The notes under the pieces: model-generated
What the model was told of the DNA's origin: nothing
The model's database searches: none
The model's input: only the letters and a program-made list of their open reading frames with translations
In this document: piece by piece, positions 7,978-16,506 of the stretch
Layout of the letters: each line of letters starts with the position of its first letter
How positions within the stretch are numbered: position 1 is the stretch's first letter
From: UBA6544 sp049601975
GTDB lineage: Bacteria > Pseudomonadota > Alphaproteobacteria > UBA8366
Length of the DNA: 31,763 nt
Direction: 5' to 3'
NCBI GenBank assembly: GCA_049601975.1
Contig: JBMYRC010000038.1
Location: 1 to 31,763, forward strand
Made by a program: the position numbers and the translations under genes

Positions 7978-9571
7978 TACCGTTGACAACATCATCGTCG
8001 GCGCGGGTAGCGCCGGGTGTGTTCTCGCGAACCGTTTGAGCGCGGACCCAAAGAACCGGGTCGTTGTACTGGAGGCCGGTCCGATGGACCGCGACCCTCT
8101 AATCCACATCCCTATCGGTATCGGCAAGATGCATCCGGAACGCCGCCATGATTGGGGATATGACAGCGAGCCGGAACCTTTTACGGACGACCGCGTGATC
8201 GAAGCCATGCGCGGCAAGGTGGTCGGCGGTTCATCGTCCATCAACGTCATGGCCTATGTGCGCGGCCATCGGGAAGATTTCAATCGCTGGGCCCAAAAAG
8301 GCGCCACCGGCTGGGGGTACGACGATGTCCTGCCGTATTTCCGCCGCAACGAATCCTGGGAAGGTGATGCCGATCCGGAATATCGTGGAAGCTCTGGCGA
8401 CCTCACGGTAGCGCAGTCTCCCGACCGTGATCCGCTGCTCGATGCCTGGATCGAATCCGCGAAGGTGGCAGGGTATGGGTACACGCCGGACTATAATGCG
8501 GCCAAGCAAGAAGGTTTTACGCGCACGCAGTTCACCATCCGCAACGGCAAGCGTTGCAGCGCCGCGGTCGCCTTCCTGAAGCCGGTACTCTCTCGCCCCA
8601 ACTTGGAACTGAAGACCGAAGCGCTTGCAGGGCGTATTCTGTTCGAAGGGAAGAAAGCCGTCGGCATCGAATATTCCCAAGGCGGCGTCACTCGGTCTCT
8701 GAATGCTTCCCGCGAAGTGATCCTCTCCGGCGGCGTCTTTAATTCACCGCACCTTCTAATGCTGTCCGGTATCGGACCGGCCGGACATTTGCAGGAACAC
8801 GGAATCGATGTCCTGCTGGACAGTCCCGGGGTTGGCGAGAATTTGCAGGACCATCTCGCGGTCATGGTGAGCTATGATCGGAAAATTCCCGGCACCTTTA
8901 CCCGTACCATGCGGTACGACCGCCTCGCTCTCGCGATGCTGCAAGCGCATTTCTTTGGCACGGGGCCGGCGACGATCGTGCCGGCACCTCTGTTCGCGCA
9001 TCTGAAGTCACGCCCGGAACTCTCTGTGCCAGATATCCAATTCATCATTCGCAGCGTGCCGGGAGTCGTCCACCCTTGGTTCCCGGGCTTCAAGCCTGCG
9101 TTCCGCGACGGGTTCGGCATCCGCCCCATCCTCTTGCACCCGGAAAGCCGGGGCCATCTACGCCTTCGCTCCGCCGATCCGCGCGACACGATGAAAGTGT
9201 TCCAGAACTTCTTCTCCGTCGACAGCGATATGGCGACCCTACGGCAAGGCGTCCGCATGGCCCGACGGGCGACCGTGCAAACACCACTTGATCCTTATCG
9301 CGGCGACGAGATCGACCCCGGTATTTCCGTGAACAACGACAACGAGATCGACGCCTGGATCCGCGAGACGATGGTCACCGCCCATCATCCAGCCTGCACC
9401 TGCCCCATGGGCGTGAACGAGACCGCCGTACTCGATGCAGAGATGAAAGTACGTGGGGCTGAGAATTTACGCGTCGTCGACGCCTCCGCGATGCCGGATC
9501 TTACCTCCGGCAATATCAATGCGCCCGTACTAATGATGGCGGAAAAAGCGTCGGAGATGATTTTACGTTAA
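7970..9571 (+). CDS. GMC family FAD-dependent oxidoreductase (choline dehydrogenase-like)
   Basis: A 533-residue flavoprotein. The FAD dinucleotide-binding motif G11-A-G-S-A-G16 ends in V-L-E-A-G near residue 38. The GMC signature G-G-S-S-S-I-N is at about residues 85-91. The active-site pair H473 and N517 is spaced 44 residues apart, as in choline oxidase. The family oxidises alcohols to aldehydes. I chose the ATG at 7970; an open frame extends to 7850 but those 40 residues are Arg/Lys/Ser-rich shadow of the preceding gene. The 8-base overlap with the MDR gene supports this start. A second GMC paralogue lies at 30067-31671. Confidence 0.93.
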   Translation: MVDTVDNIIVGAGSAGCVLANRLSADPKNRVVVLEAGPMDRDPLIHIPIGIGKMHPERRHDWGYDSEPEPFTDDRVIEAMRGKVVGGSSSINVMAYVRGHREDFNRWAQKGATGWGYDDVLPYFRRNESWEGDADPEYRGSSGDLTVAQSPDRDPLLDAWIESAKVAGYGYTPDYNAAKQEGFTRTQFTIRNGKRCSAAVAFLKPVLSRPNLELKTEALAGRILFEGKKAVGIEYSQGGVTRSLNASREVILSGGVFNSPHLLMLSGIGPAGHLQEHGIDVLLDSPGVGENLQDHLAVMVSYDRKIPGTFTRTMRYDRLALAMLQAHFFGTGPATIVPAPLFAHLKSRPELSVPDIQFIIRSVPGVVHPWFPGFKPAFRDGFGIRPILLHPESRGHLRLRSADPRDTMKVFQNFFSVDSDMATLRQGVRMARRATVQTPLDPYRGDEIDPGISVNNDNEIDAWIRETMVTAHHPACTCPMGVNETAVLDAEMKVRGAENLRVVDASAMPDLTSGNINAPVLMMAEKASEMILR

Positions 9572-9574
9572 GAT

Positions 9575-11908
9575 TCAGTCGCCTGAGCCCGCCGCGATGG
9601 CCGCCAGAATATCGGGTGGTGTCAGCGGCACGCGGGTCAGGTGCGCGTCGAATGGTGAAAGCGCATCCTCAATCGCCGAGACAATTGCCGAGGTCGCCGG
9701 CATCAATCCACATTCTCCGATACCCTTCACACCCAGCGGATTCCGCGTCGTCGGTGTCTCGTGCAGGATCAACTCTGCGCGGGGCATTTCGGGCGCGGTC
9801 ACCAGTAAATATTCTGCCAAGGTCGCGGTCACCGGCTGCGCGTCATCGTCGTAGCGCATCCATTCGAACAGCGTATTCCCAATCCCATGCGCGATGCCGC
9901 CATAGAGCTGACCTTCCGCGATTTGTCGATCCAGAATGCGTCCACTGTCTTGCGCCATCACATAGTTGAGGATCGTGACCTTACCGGTTTCGATATCCAC
10001 CTCGACCTCGGCGACGGCGCAACCACTGGCGAAAGTTTCTTCCTCGATGATATGAGTTTCGGTCGCTTCCATGCCGGGAGTTACCCCATCCGGCAAGCGG
10101 TAGCCCGGCGTCCCGGCGACGGCTTTGGCGACGTCGCCGAGGCTCACTTTCAAATCGGAACCGCGCACCTTGATCTCCCCACCTTCGATCTCAAGATCGG
10201 CCTCGGAGGCCTCGAGCATATCGGCGGCTACAGTGAGCGCTTTCTCGCGCACCGCGATGGCGGCGACATGAGCGGATGATCCGGCGGTCACGGTTAACCG
10301 GCTGTTCGACGTGCCGATTCCGTTCGAGACCGCCGCCGTGTCACCGACCGTGACGACGATATTAAAAGGATCGCCACCCAATTGTTCTGCGACGATGCGG
10401 GTCAGCATAGTGCGCGTTCCCTGGCCGATAGCAGAGCCGCCGCAGGCGACGAAAATTCTGCCGGAACTGCCGATGCGCACGGTCACCGCCTCGAACGGGC
10501 CGCGTCCCGTGCCCTTCACATAATTGCCGAGACCGATGCCAAGATAACGCCCCTCATCGCGCGCGGTGGATTGCCGCGCCGCAAATGCCGCCCATCCGGC
10601 GCGGTCCAAAACTTTCTGCTGCATAATGTCGTACTCGCCGGTGTCGATCACCACCGGCAACCCGCTCCGGGCGTGTACCTGTTTCTCGTAGGGCATGGCG
10701 TCGGGCGGAATGAAATTTCGCCGCCGCACTTCCGCCCGGTCCAAACTGAGTTCGCGTGCAACCCGGTCGAGCAATCGTTCCATCGCGAAAGCGGCTTGCG
10801 GATGCCCGGCTCCGCGCACCGGCGTCGCCGGTATTTTATTAGTCAGCGCGACCTTCACATTCATCATGCAGGTAGGCACGATATAACCCATGGTAAGGGT
10901 CTCGGCGGAATTGGCGGCGAGGTTAATACCACGCCCCGTATAGGCACCATGATCGTGAATGATTTCACCCCGAATTCCGAGCAGCTTACCGTCGCTGTCA
11001 GCGGCAACCTCGATCTCCCAGTATTGATCACGTTCTTGCGTCGTGGCGACGAAATGTTCGCGCCTGTCCTCGATCCATTTGACTGGCCGGTCGAGGATCA
11101 TCGACGCCAGACAGAGCGTCACATCCTCCGGATAGAAGACGAGCTTCGGCCCGAATCCGCCGCCTATATCAGGAGTCACGACCCGTATGCTATCGTCGTC
11201 GCGTCCCAACATATCGACCAGCGTGCGCCTCGCCGCATGCGGCGTCTGGGTCGAACACCAATATGTCAGGAAATCCTCCGTCGAATCGTAATCGGCGATG
11301 CCGCCGCGACATTCCATCGAATGCCCGCCGCCACGATGCTGCCAGAGTGACTCCTGGAAGACATGAGGGGCCGACGCGAAAACACCCTCGACATCGCCAT
11401 ATCCGATATCGAATTCGGAGAGCAGATTGTCTGGCCCGTCGCGATGCACCAAGGGCGCGCCGGGTGCCAGGGCATCGCGGCAATCAGCCATGGCGGGCAG
11501 AGGTTCGTAGTCGACCTCGACCAGCATTGCCGCATCCTCGGCGATATAGCGGTTTTCCGCGACCACAATGGCGACGGCTTCGCCTACATGGACGACTTCG
11601 TCACCGGCTAGCGCCGGGCGGTTGCGGTTCTGCTTGTAGAGTTTGCTCGGTAATCCAACGACGAGATATTCGTTGTTGAGGTAAGGCGTCAGGTCGGCGC
11701 GGGTTAACACAGCATGGACGCCTGGCACAGCCAAAGCGGCGGACTTATCGATCCCGCCAATTGCAGCGTGCCCGAACGGACTGCGCACGAAAGCGGCCTC
11801 CAGTATGCCGGGCCGCGAGATATCGTCGATAAATCGTCCAGCCCCCCGCAGCAAGTCCGGATCTTCCAGTCGGTTTATCTTGCCTCTGCCGTCGTTGTCT
11901 TCGCTCAC
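9575..11908 (-). CDS. Xanthine dehydrogenase family molybdopterin-binding (CoxL-like) subunit, solitary
   Basis: A 777-residue large subunit of the xanthine oxidase/CO dehydrogenase family. It opens with the E-D-P-D-L-L-R-G-A-G-R-F motif at residues 15-26. The Mo-pocket motif reads R365-G-A-G-H-P; form II CoxL-like proteins normally have AYRGAGR here and form I (true CO dehydrogenase) AYxCSFR, so this is not a CO dehydrogenase and has His in place of Arg. The catalytic base is E732 in G-I-G-E. Family members hydroxylate heterocycles or aldehydes using water as oxygen source and need a FAD subunit and a 2Fe-2S subunit; neither is encoded nearby. Start is GTG with AGAGGT five bases upstream. 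Convergent with the GMC gene, only three bases between stops, and divergent from the hydrolase-hydantoinase operon. Confidence 0.92.
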   Translation of the reverse strand: MSEDNDGRGKINRLEDPDLLRGAGRFIDDISRPGILEAAFVRSPFGHAAIGGIDKSAALAVPGVHAVLTRADLTPYLNNEYLVVGLPSKLYKQNRNRPALAGDEVVHVGEAVAIVVAENRYIAEDAAMLVEVDYEPLPAMADCRDALAPGAPLVHRDGPDNLLSEFDIGYGDVEGVFASAPHVFQESLWQHRGGGHSMECRGGIADYDSTEDFLTYWCSTQTPHAARRTLVDMLGRDDDSIRVVTPDIGGGFGPKLVFYPEDVTLCLASMILDRPVKWIEDRREHFVATTQERDQYWEIEVAADSDGKLLGIRGEIIHDHGAYTGRGINLAANSAETLTMGYIVPTCMMNVKVALTNKIPATPVRGAGHPQAAFAMERLLDRVARELSLDRAEVRRRNFIPPDAMPYEKQVHARSGLPVVIDTGEYDIMQQKVLDRAGWAAFAARQSTARDEGRYLGIGLGNYVKGTGRGPFEAVTVRIGSSGRIFVACGGSAIGQGTRTMLTRIVAEQLGGDPFNIVVTVGDTAAVSNGIGTSNSRLTVTAGSSAHVAAIAVREKALTVAADMLEASEADLEIEGGEIKVRGSDLKVSLGDVAKAVAGTPGYRLPDGVTPGMEATETHIIEEETFASGCAVAEVEVDIETGKVTILNYVMAQDSGRILDRQIAEGQLYGGIAHGIGNTLFEWMRYDDDAQPVTATLAEYLLVTAPEMPRAELILHETPTTRNPLGVKGIGECGLMPATSAIVSAIEDALSPFDAHLTRVPLTPPDILAAIAAGSGD

Positions 11909-12062
11909 TTTGACCTCTGCTCTTCTCTACAGCGCCAACTTTAATCTATTGCACCAATCCCCACAAAACACCGGCAATCCAGCGAAAGGATGGCGAGATG
12001 AGACGTCCGCCATATATTCAGTTTGATTGGCAAGGAGTGCAGCGAATAGCGGGAGCGCGACC
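11909..12062. promoter_or_regulatory. Divergent intergenic region, CoxL-like gene and hydrolase/hydantoinase operon
   Basis: 154 bases that must hold the start signals of both divergent units. The plus-strand ribosome site is GGGAG eight bases before the ATG at 12063. An AT-rich TATATT sits near 12011-12016 and could be part of a plus-strand -10 region, but no convincing -35 box lies at the right distance. No clear operator palindrome was found. Confidence 0.35.
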
Positions 12063-12980
12063 ATGGAAGACCGGTCATCACGTTGGGTCATCGAGGAAGA
12101 AGTAGAACCCGAGACCCCGAAACCCGAATGGTTCGAAAACGCGGTCGGGATGGCACCGACATCGCATAGGGTTACCGTTGAAGATTGCCCTATCCACTAT
12201 CTACGCTGGGGGCCAGAAACATCGGAGAAGCCGGGTCTGCTGTTCGTCCATGGCGGTGCCGCGCATGCGCAATGGTGGTCCTTCATCGCTCCCTTTTTCG
12301 CCGAGGATCGTCCGGTCGCGGCCATAGATCTGTCGGGCATGGGCGAGAGCGGACGCCGCGACGAATACACCAATACGCTTCGTGTCGCGGAGATGGCGGC
12401 TGTCATCGCCGATGCCGGCCTCGGCGCGAAGCCAGTCGTCGTCGGCCATAGTTTCGGCGGTAACATGACGACCTGTTTTGGTCATCACCACGGTGCGGAC
12501 CTCTCCGGCGTGGTCATTGTCGATTCCTTCGTGCGGCCGCCAAGCGAGGGCGACGACGGATCGGGCGGACCGGGACGGCCCAAACCGTACTTCCCGAATA
12601 AGGAAACGATCGTGCGGCGCTATCGCCTCTCTCCGTATCAGCCGTGCGAGAACGAGTTTATCGTCGACTTCATCGCCCAGCACTCTGTCGTCGAGGAAGA
12701 ACGCGGCTGGACCTGGAAATACGATGACAATGTGCGCGGCCGTGGTACCCGAGACGAGCCGCTCGCCGACTACCTGCGCGACATGGCCTGCCCAAAGGCA
12801 TTGTTCTATGGGGACGAGAGCGTTTTCCTGACGGACGGTGCACTTGAATTCACGAAAGAGCATTACGGAGACGGCGACCATGTCATCGAAATCCCCGCAT
12901 CGGGTCACCATTTGATGCTCGATCAACCGATTGCCTTCGTTGTCGGCCTGCGTACGGTTCTTGCCGGTTGGGGCGCTTGA
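12063..12980 (+). CDS. Alpha/beta hydrolase, first of tandem pair
   Basis: A 305-residue hydrolase. The oxyanion-hole motif H63-G-G65 and the nucleophile elbow G128-H-S130-F-G are clear; the catalytic His is H282 or H283 near the C-terminus. The usual acid position after strand beta-7 reads Y-G-D251-E-S, so D251 or D154 (after beta-6) could be the acid. The ATG at 12063 was chosen over an in-frame alternative 36 bases upstream because GGGAG is eight bases before it and because the paralogue starts at the equivalent residue (MxDRxSRW). First gene of a five-gene operon with HyuB/HyuA; an amidase, esterase or C-C hydrolase role is possible. It ends directly against the next start codon. Confidence 0.88.
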   Translation: MEDRSSRWVIEEEVEPETPKPEWFENAVGMAPTSHRVTVEDCPIHYLRWGPETSEKPGLLFVHGGAAHAQWWSFIAPFFAEDRPVAAIDLSGMGESGRRDEYTNTLRVAEMAAVIADAGLGAKPVVVGHSFGGNMTTCFGHHHGADLSGVVIVDSFVRPPSEGDDGSGGPGRPKPYFPNKETIVRRYRLSPYQPCENEFIVDFIAQHSVVEEERGWTWKYDDNVRGRGTRDEPLADYLRDMACPKALFYGDESVFLTDGALEFTKEHYGDGDHVIEIPASGHHLMLDQPIAFVVGLRTVLAGWGA

Positions 12981-13904
12981 ATGAATGACAGGCCGTCTCG
13001 ATGGTTCATCGACGACGCCGTTGAGGAATCTAAGTCATCCGCGCCCGAATGGTTCGAACGGGCGATGGCGGATACACCCCGCTCACACCGGATTAAGGTC
13101 GACGGCTGCGACATTCATTATCTGAGTTGGGGCCCAGAGACCTCCGAAAGACCGGGCCTTCTGTTCGTCCATGGCGGTGGCGCACATGCGCAATGGTGGT
13201 CCTTCATCGCGCCCTTCTTCGCGGAAGATCGCCCGGTCGCGGCCATAGACCTCTCAGGTATGGGGGATAGCGGGCACCGGGCGGATTACGGCAGCGCAGT
13301 ACATATTCCGGAGATTGCGGCGGTCATCGCGGACGCAGGCCTTGGGGAAAACCCGGTCGTCATTGGCCATAGTTTCGGTGGCTATATGACCATGTGTTAT
13401 GCGAACCGACACGGCGACGACTTGTCAGGCGCGGTGATTGTCGATGCCGCGATCCGGCCCGGCACCGAGGACCGAGATCAGCCACGCGCCGCCTATGATA
13501 GACCGAAACGGTATTTTCCCGATAAGGAAACCATCACCGGGCGGTTCCGCCTGGTCCCGGAGCAACCGCGCGTCAACGAGTTCCTGTTGGATCACGTGGC
13601 CGCGCATTCAGTGCTCGAAGAGGAACAGGGGTGGACCTGGAAATTCGATATCGGCGCGCGTGGTGCCGCCCATTTCCAGGAACCGCTTGGCGACTACGTG
13701 CGGAATATGCCGTGCCGCAAGGCGCTGATCTATGGGGCCCAAAGTGCCATGATGACGCCCGAAGTCGTCGGTCATATGAAATCGTTGTTGGGGCCGGAAG
13801 ACCCAGTCATTGCCGTCCCCGGCGCTCACCACCACCTTACTGTAGATCAGCCAATCGCCTTCATCGTGGCGTTGCGCAGTCTCCTTTCCGGTTGGGGCCT
13901 ATAA
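12981..13904 (+). CDS. Alpha/beta hydrolase, second of tandem pair
   Basis: A 307-residue paralogue of the preceding protein, alignable end to end. Long stretches are identical, for instance the 25 or so residues between the oxyanion-hole HGG and the D-L-S-G-M-G loop. The nucleophile is S131 in G-H-S-F-G-G. The beta-7 site reads Y-G-A-Q-S where the first copy has Y-G-D-E-S, so a potential acid residue has been lost; the aspartate after beta-6 (I-V-D) is kept in both. The final His is in G-A-H-H-H. The start codon follows the previous stop with no gap, and the GGTTGGGG at the end of the first gene can serve as ribosome site. Divergence within the pair suggests different substrates or consecutive steps. 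Confidence 0.88.
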   Translation: MNDRPSRWFIDDAVEESKSSAPEWFERAMADTPRSHRIKVDGCDIHYLSWGPETSERPGLLFVHGGGAHAQWWSFIAPFFAEDRPVAAIDLSGMGDSGHRADYGSAVHIPEIAAVIADAGLGENPVVIGHSFGGYMTMCYANRHGDDLSGAVIVDAAIRPGTEDRDQPRAAYDRPKRYFPDKETITGRFRLVPEQPRVNEFLLDHVAAHSVLEEEQGWTWKFDIGARGAAHFQEPLGDYVRNMPCRKALIYGAQSAMMTPEVVGHMKSLLGPEDPVIAVPGAHHHLTVDQPIAFIVALRSLLSGWGL

Positions 13905-13907
13905 TTC

Positions 13908-14849
13908 ATGAACACCACCACCGACGACACTCGCACCGAAATCAAATGGGTTTCGCAAAACAATAAACTCGTCCGTTACGAAGATGCGAAAGTTTCCGTG
14001 ATGGCGCCCGGCCTCACCTTTGCCGCATTGGTGTTCGAGGGCTATCGCGCCTATTGGAACGAAGAGAAGCAAGACCTCTTCATCTTTCGGCTCGACGATC
14101 ACAATAAGCGGCTGGCGTTCTCGATGAACTTGCTGGAGTTGGACGATCCACCCGCGATCGAAACCTTCAACAATGACATCATTGCAACCATAAAGGCGAA
14201 CGAGTTTCGCGGCGACACCTATATCCGCCTACAAGTCTATGTCGACGACTGGGGCTCCATGCTCGCCACTGGGCCTGTCGGCAGCTCAGTAATTTGCCGG
14301 CCGCGACCGCGTGTCGCCAACTTCGAGACCGGCAAGCGATTCATCATCAGCAGTTGGCGCCGCAATGGCGAGAACGCCAACCCACCCCGCATCAAGGCGT
14401 CCGCCAATTATCTCAATAGTCGCCTCGCGGGATTGGAGGCGAAACGCCAAGGAGCCGGCGGCGCGATTCTGCTGAACGAGGACGGCACGGTCAGCGAGGG
14501 ACCCGGCGGTTGTCTGTTCGTGATGCGCGACGGTGTCTTCATCACACCGGACGTCACCAGCGGAATTCTGGAAAGTATTACCCGGCGAACGATGCTGGAG
14601 ATGGCGGGATCGATTGGCGTGGAGACGGTAGAGCGCAGGCTTGGCCGGACCGAATTGTATCTGGCGGAAGAAGCGTTCTATTGCGGTACCGGCCAGGAGA
14701 TCATGCCGATTACCGGCCTCGACGGCCGCCCCATCGGCGACGGCACACCGGGTCCGGTCACCCGTAAACTGCAGGCCGCCTTTGACGACATCGTGCGCGG
14801 CCGCAACGACGCTTTCGCTCACTGGCTAACCCCAGTCTACAATGGCTGA
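13908..14849 (+). CDS. Class IV (branched-chain-type) aminotransferase
   Basis: A 313-residue fold-type IV PLP enzyme, similar in length and motifs to IlvE. The PLP lysine is K163 in the K-A-S-A-N-Y-L-N segment; E197 follows in V-S-E-G; the phosphate-binding turn is L-E-S-I-T-R at 221-226. The segment after E197 reads G-P-G-G-C-L-F, where IlvE proteins usually have Asn before the Leu-Phe, so substrate preference may differ. The family interconverts branched-chain or D-amino acids and 2-oxo acids. It is three bases downstream of the second hydrolase and overlaps hyuB by eight bases, so it probably works in the same pathway as the hydantoinase, e.g. on an amino acid released from a hydantoin. 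That role is inference. Confidence 0.87.
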   Translation: MNTTTDDTRTEIKWVSQNNKLVRYEDAKVSVMAPGLTFAALVFEGYRAYWNEEKQDLFIFRLDDHNKRLAFSMNLLELDDPPAIETFNNDIIATIKANEFRGDTYIRLQVYVDDWGSMLATGPVGSSVICRPRPRVANFETGKRFIISSWRRNGENANPPRIKASANYLNSRLAGLEAKRQGAGGAILLNEDGTVSEGPGGCLFVMRDGVFITPDVTSGILESITRRTMLEMAGSIGVETVERRLGRTELYLAEEAFYCGTGQEIMPITGLDGRPIGDGTPGPVTRKLQAAFDDIVRGRNDAFAHWLTPVYNG

Positions 14850-16506
14850 GCAAAGTTCGGTTATCGATCCGATCCGGCTCGGCCTGATTTGGCAGCGCCT
14901 CAACGGCATCGTCGATCAGGTCTCCGAGACCTTTATTCGAGCTGCATTCTCCACCGTGGTGCGTGACAATTACGACATGGCCTTCAGCCTGTTGGACCGG
15001 CACGGCCGTCAATTCGTGCAATCCCGGCGCAGCATCCCGAGTTTTATCGGCACCTTGCCCCGGACACTGGAAGCCGTGCTGGAGAAGTTCCCGGCGGAAA
15101 CATTGAAGCCCGGTGATGTGGTCATCACCAACGACGCCTGGATCGGCACCGGTCACCTGAATGACATCTCCATGATCTGCCCGATCTTCGCCGACGGACG
15201 GTTGATCGCCTTTGCCGGCAGCACCGCCCATACAGTTGATATCGGTGGTGCGCCCTCGCCAAGCGCCCAGGATTGTTATGAGGAAGGCCTCTGTATTCCG
15301 ATCTGCAAGATCGTCGAGGAAGGCCAAGAGAATTCACTCGTGCTCGACTTCATCAACGAGAACCTGCGCGCGCCGAGCGAGACACTCGGCGATATCCGGG
15401 CGCAGTTCGCCGCCTATTTCGACTGCCAGCAAAAACTGTTGAAGGTCTTGGAGGAAGAGAGCCTGGATGATTTCGACCAGGTCATCGACGAGATCATCTC
15501 TCGCTCCGCGAGGAGCATGCGGGACGTGATCGCCGATTTACCAGACGGCTCGTATAGCGATTCGTTTCAGGTTGACGGTTTCGACGCTCCGCTGACCATC
15601 CGGTGCACCGTCACCATTGCGGGCGACGCCATTGATATCGATTTCGCGGGCACGTCACCGCAGATCAAGTTCCCGATCAACAGCGTCATGAACTACACCT
15701 ACGCGTATTCGTGCTTTGCGCTGAAATGCCTTTTGGATCCGTCGGCGCCGAACAATAGCGGATCGTTCGAAGCGGTGACCGTCCGCGCGCCCGAAGGGTG
15801 TTTGTTGAACGCGAGCCGCCCCGCCCCGGTTTGGGGCCGTCACTTGTCAGGGCACTACGCACCACCGGCGATCTTCGGCGCCGTGAGCGCTGTCCTACCG
15901 GACCGGGTCATCGCCGAATCCGGCTCTCCCTTATGGAACGTGTATTTCAAAGGCGTCGATGAGAGGAACAACACACCCTTCGTTAAAATGTTCTTCATGA
16001 ACGGCGGTCATGGCGCGCGGCCGAACGGCGACGGGCCCGGCTGTTTGAGTTTTCCAAGCAACGTCTCCAACCAACCGGTCGAGTTGTTCGAAGCGCAAGC
16101 GCCGCTGTTGGTCACCGAGAAATGTTTTGTGCCCGACACCGCTGGTGAAGGAAAGTTCCGGGGCGGGGACGCGCAACGGCTCTCCTTCAAGTCGCTGGCA
16201 ACGGAGCCGATCACCATGACCATCCGCCACGAACGTATCACCTATCCGCCGCGTGGCCTGCTCGGCGGCCAGAGCGGTGCGCCCGGATTGGATCTCGTCA
16301 ACGATCAAATAATCCCCGCCAAGTCACGACAGTTGCTAAAGACCGGCGATGTTGCAACCTTCCAAATGCCGGGCGGCGGCGGCCTGCATTCACCGGACGA
16401 ACGAACCCAAGACGCGGTCAAGCGCGATGTCGCACGAGGTCTTTTGAGCCGGGAGAAGGCGAGCGCAGTTTACGATCTTGACGGGACATCTAGCGCCGAT
16501 GAGTAA
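14842..16506 (+). CDS. hyuB: Hydantoinase B/oxoprolinase family protein
   Basis: A 554-residue HyuB-type subunit of ATP-dependent hydantoinases, 5-oxoprolinases and acetone carboxylases. The conserved N97-D98 and G104-H105-L-N-D108 motif, which provides metal ligands in the family, is present, as is the C-terminal Gly-rich P-G-G-G-G near residue 511. HyuB carries out the ring-opening or carboxyl-transfer half-reaction together with HyuA in a cytoplasmic complex. The ATG overlaps the aminotransferase stop by eight bases and its own stop overlaps hyuA by eight bases (ATGAGTAA), so the three are likely translationally coupled. Whether the substrate is a hydantoin, 5-oxoproline or another cyclic amide cannot be decided from the sequence. 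Confidence 0.93.
   Translation: MAEQSSVIDPIRLGLIWQRLNGIVDQVSETFIRAAFSTVVRDNYDMAFSLLDRHGRQFVQSRRSIPSFIGTLPRTLEAVLEKFPAETLKPGDVVITNDAWIGTGHLNDISMICPIFADGRLIAFAGSTAHTVDIGGAPSPSAQDCYEEGLCIPICKIVEEGQENSLVLDFINENLRAPSETLGDIRAQFAAYFDCQQKLLKVLEEESLDDFDQVIDEIISRSARSMRDVIADLPDGSYSDSFQVDGFDAPLTIRCTVTIAGDAIDIDFAGTSPQIKFPINSVMNYTYAYSCFALKCLLDPSAPNNSGSFEAVTVRAPEGCLLNASRPAPVWGRHLSGHYAPPAIFGAVSAVLPDRVIAESGSPLWNVYFKGVDERNNTPFVKMFFMNGGHGARPNGDGPGCLSFPSNVSNQPVELFEAQAPLLVTEKCFVPDTAGEGKFRGGDAQRLSFKSLATEPITMTIRHERITYPPRGLLGGQSGAPGLDLVNDQIIPAKSRQLLKTGDVATFQMPGGGGLHSPDERTQDAVKRDVARGLLSREKASAVYDLDGTSSADE

Noticed and set aside
10382..11350. A 322-codon plus-strand open frame inside the CoxL-like gene
   Set aside because: Rich in His and Arg, no ribosome site, and fully covered by the well-supported minus-strand gene.
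9575..11908. Reading the CoxL-like protein as a CO dehydrogenase
   Set aside because: The active-site loop is RGAGH, not the form I AYxCSFR motif, and the medium and small subunit genes are absent.
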